The position numbers were made by a program, and so were the translations under genes. A stretch of 64,000 nucleotides of DNA from Sphingobacterium cellulitidis (lineage in GTDB: Bacteria > Bacteroidota > Bacteroidia > Sphingobacteriales > Sphingobacteriaceae). The notes under the pieces were generated by a model. The model did not search any database and was not told the DNA's origin. It worked only from the letters and a program-made list of their open reading frames with translations. Of this stretch, positions 62,626-64,000 are shown piece by piece (position 1 is the first letter of the stretch; every line of letters starts with the position of its first letter). The stretch spans positions 62,001-126,000 of the forward strand of contig NOUX01000012.1 in NCBI GenBank assembly GCA_002245855.1, read 5' to 3'.

Positions 62626-64000
62626 TTAACTCATATGTACCATTAATACACTGATATCTGCCGGTGAAACACCTGAAATTCTAGAAGCTTGACCTAATGT
62701 TCTCGGTTTTACTTTTAATAGCTTTTGCCTAGCCTCAATGGAAAGTGAAGTTAAGGAATTATAGTCAAATTCGGGATTGATTTCTTTGTCTTCCATCTTC
62801 TTCATCTTGTTGACGATCTCCATTTCTTTTTCAAAATAACTATCGTACTTGACTTTGATTTCTGCTTGTTCAATGGTGTCTTCATTGTAAGCTGAAATAA
62901 ATTCTGAAAAGTCCTTATCCGCTTTGACGATGTCTTCGATTTCAATTTGTGGTCTACTCAGAATTCCGAACAATCTTGTTTTTTGTGAAATAGGAGTGGA
63001 GCCTTTTTCTTCCAAGACTGGATTCATATCCGCGGTTCCGATGGAATTATTTTTTAGATAGTCAACGATTCTATCCGAGTTTCTGATTTTATCATTTACT
63101 TTTTCTAAACGTTCATCAGAGACAAGACCTAATTTATGGGCTATTGGAGTAAGTCTGATATCGGCATTATCTTGTCTTAATAACAAGCGGTGTTCAGCTC
63201 TTGAAGTAAACATACGATAGGGTTCATCAGTTCCTTTTGTAACAAGGTCATCAATCAATACCCCGATATAGGATTCTGATCTTTTCAGGATAAGCTCATG
63301 TTGATCATTGATTCTTTGATGTGCATTTATTCCGGCAATGAATCCTTGTGCTCCCGCTTCTTCATATCCTGTGGTACCATTAATTTGTCCCGCAAAGAAT
63401 AGATGTTTTACAGCCAAGGTTTCCAAAGTCAAATCCAATTGCATAGGAGGGAAGTAGTCATATTCTATGGCATAACCCGGTCTATACATTTTGGCATTTT
63501 CAAAACCTGGTATTAATTGCAATGCCTTTAATTGTACATCTTCTGGTAAGGAAGTAGAAAATCCATTTACATAAATTTCTACAGTTTTAAATCCTTCTGG
63601 TTCTACAAAAATTTGGTGTCTATCACGTTCGGCAAATCGATTGATTTTATCTTCAATGGATGGGCAATAACGTGGACCCAATCCTTTGATGCGACCAGTA
63701 AACATCGGTGATTTTTCAAAACCTGTTTTCAAGATTTCATGGACCGCTGAATTGGTATAGGTAATCCAACAACACCTTTGTTCTTTGGGAACTTCTACAT
63801 CAGTAAATGAAAATCTTCCACGTGAATCATCACCCCACTGTTCTTCCATCAAGGAGTAATTTAAACTTCTTCCGTCCACACGTGGGGGAGTACCAGTTTT
63901 CATTCTTCCAGATTCAAAACCTAATGAAACCAATTGCTCGGTTAAACCTGTTGCTGCTTTTTCTCCGGTTCTACCGCCACCGAATTTCTTTTCGCCGACG
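62626..64000 (-). CDS. mnmG: tRNA uridine-5-carboxymethylaminomethyl modification enzyme MnmG, 5'-truncated by the window edge
   Basis: 458 codons are visible and the frame is open to the right edge; the full protein of about 620 residues would begin outside. The visible part starts VGEKKFGGGRTGEKAA and includes GRMKTGTPPRVDGRS, the CCWITYTN and GLGPRYCPSIEDKI motifs, FFAGQINGTTGYEEAGAQG and the C-terminal SISGVSPADISVL-like tail. The N-terminal FAD motif is missing from view. With MnmE it modifies the wobble uridine of tRNAs. mnmG (gidA) is often near the origin. Confidence 0.96.
   Translation of the reverse strand, partial: VGEKKFGGGRTGEKAATGLTEQLVSLGFESGRMKTGTPPRVDGRSLNYSLMEEQWGDDSRGRFSFTDVEVPKEQRCCWITYTNSAVHEILKTGFEKSPMFTGRIKGLGPRYCPSIEDKINRFAERDRHQIFVEPEGFKTVEIYVNGFSTSLPEDVQLKALQLIPGFENAKMYRPGYAIEYDYFPPMQLDLTLETLAVKHLFFAGQINGTTGYEEAGAQGFIAGINAHQRINDQHELILKRSESYIGVLIDDLVTKGTDEPYRMFTSRAEHRLLLRQDNADIRLTPIAHKLGLVSDERLEKVNDKIRNSDRIVDYLKNNSIGTADMNPVLEEKGSTPISQKTRLFGILSRPQIEIEDIVKADKDFSEFISAYNEDTIEQAEIKVKYDSYFEKEMEIVNKMKKMEDKEINPEFDYNSLTSLSIEARQKLLKVKPRTLGQASRISGVSPADISVLMVHMS

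Overview
The window is a 64 kb chromosomal stretch from a low-GC Bacteroidota bacterium, most likely family Sphingobacteriaceae (Sphingobacterium/Pedobacter type). The evidence is a SusC/SusD pair, GldH, bacillithiol synthesis (BshC), futalosine-type menaquinone synthesis (MqnD), the gene order rpmB-rpmG-DUF4295-ftsY-rimO, and many promoters with the Bacteroidota -7 element TAnnTTTG. No rRNA, tRNA, CRISPR array, insertion sequence or prophage was recognised. About 60 genes are supported and coding density is high.

Layout. 1-8.2 kb is the one clearly accessory region. It is a leftward operon encoding SusC, SusD, a secreted metallophosphatase and a secreted LamG plus endonuclease/exonuclease/phosphatase (EEP) protein that runs off the left edge. 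A TetR-type regulator is divergent to it, and each of the two facing genes has a near-identical 16-bp palindrome just before its start codon. The EEP gene carries a perfect in-frame 303-bp tandem duplication. 8.2-16 kb holds gcvP, two arginine-deiminase-fold hydrolases (one CtlX-like), a Crp-type regulator and bshC. 16-24.4 kb is housekeeping: rimO, ftsY, DUF4295, L33, L28, recO, a cold-shock protein, SIMPL, DUF4112 and DUF4359-like proteins, a pseudouridine synthase and gcvT. 24.4-36.7 kb has glutamate dehydrogenase, rhodanese, an M28 peptidase, a GNAT protein, a thiamine-pyrophosphokinase-like protein without its usual motif, M20 and SPOR proteins, secA, mqnD, surE and a CsbD-like stress protein. 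36.8-42 kb is nadD-gmk-yicC, a CAP-domain protein, two tandem DedA proteins and dnaN. 42.1-48.5 kb is holB, a RicT/PSP1 protein, gldH, lpxK, a Spy-like secreted protein and dnaA. 48.8-56.1 kb is dxs, scpA and a branched-chain acyl-CoA catabolic cluster. 56.2-64 kb is thiL, nadA, nadB, a gamma carbonic anhydrase, an Ig-like lipoprotein and the 3' three quarters of mnmG.

Genes working together: gcvP and gcvT are two unlinked parts of the glycine cleavage system. nadA, nadB and nadD belong to de novo NAD synthesis. The cluster at 51.6-56.1 kb looks like leucine breakdown (acyl-CoA dehydrogenase, carboxyltransferase, hydratase-like protein, HMG-CoA lyase), without the biotin-carrying subunit. The 494-bp gap between the divergent nadA and nadB holds five exact DnaA-box matches and an AT-rich block, and is the best candidate for the chromosomal origin, about 10 kb from dnaA. 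Convergent and tandem gene ends often carry strong hairpins, several overlapping the last codons.
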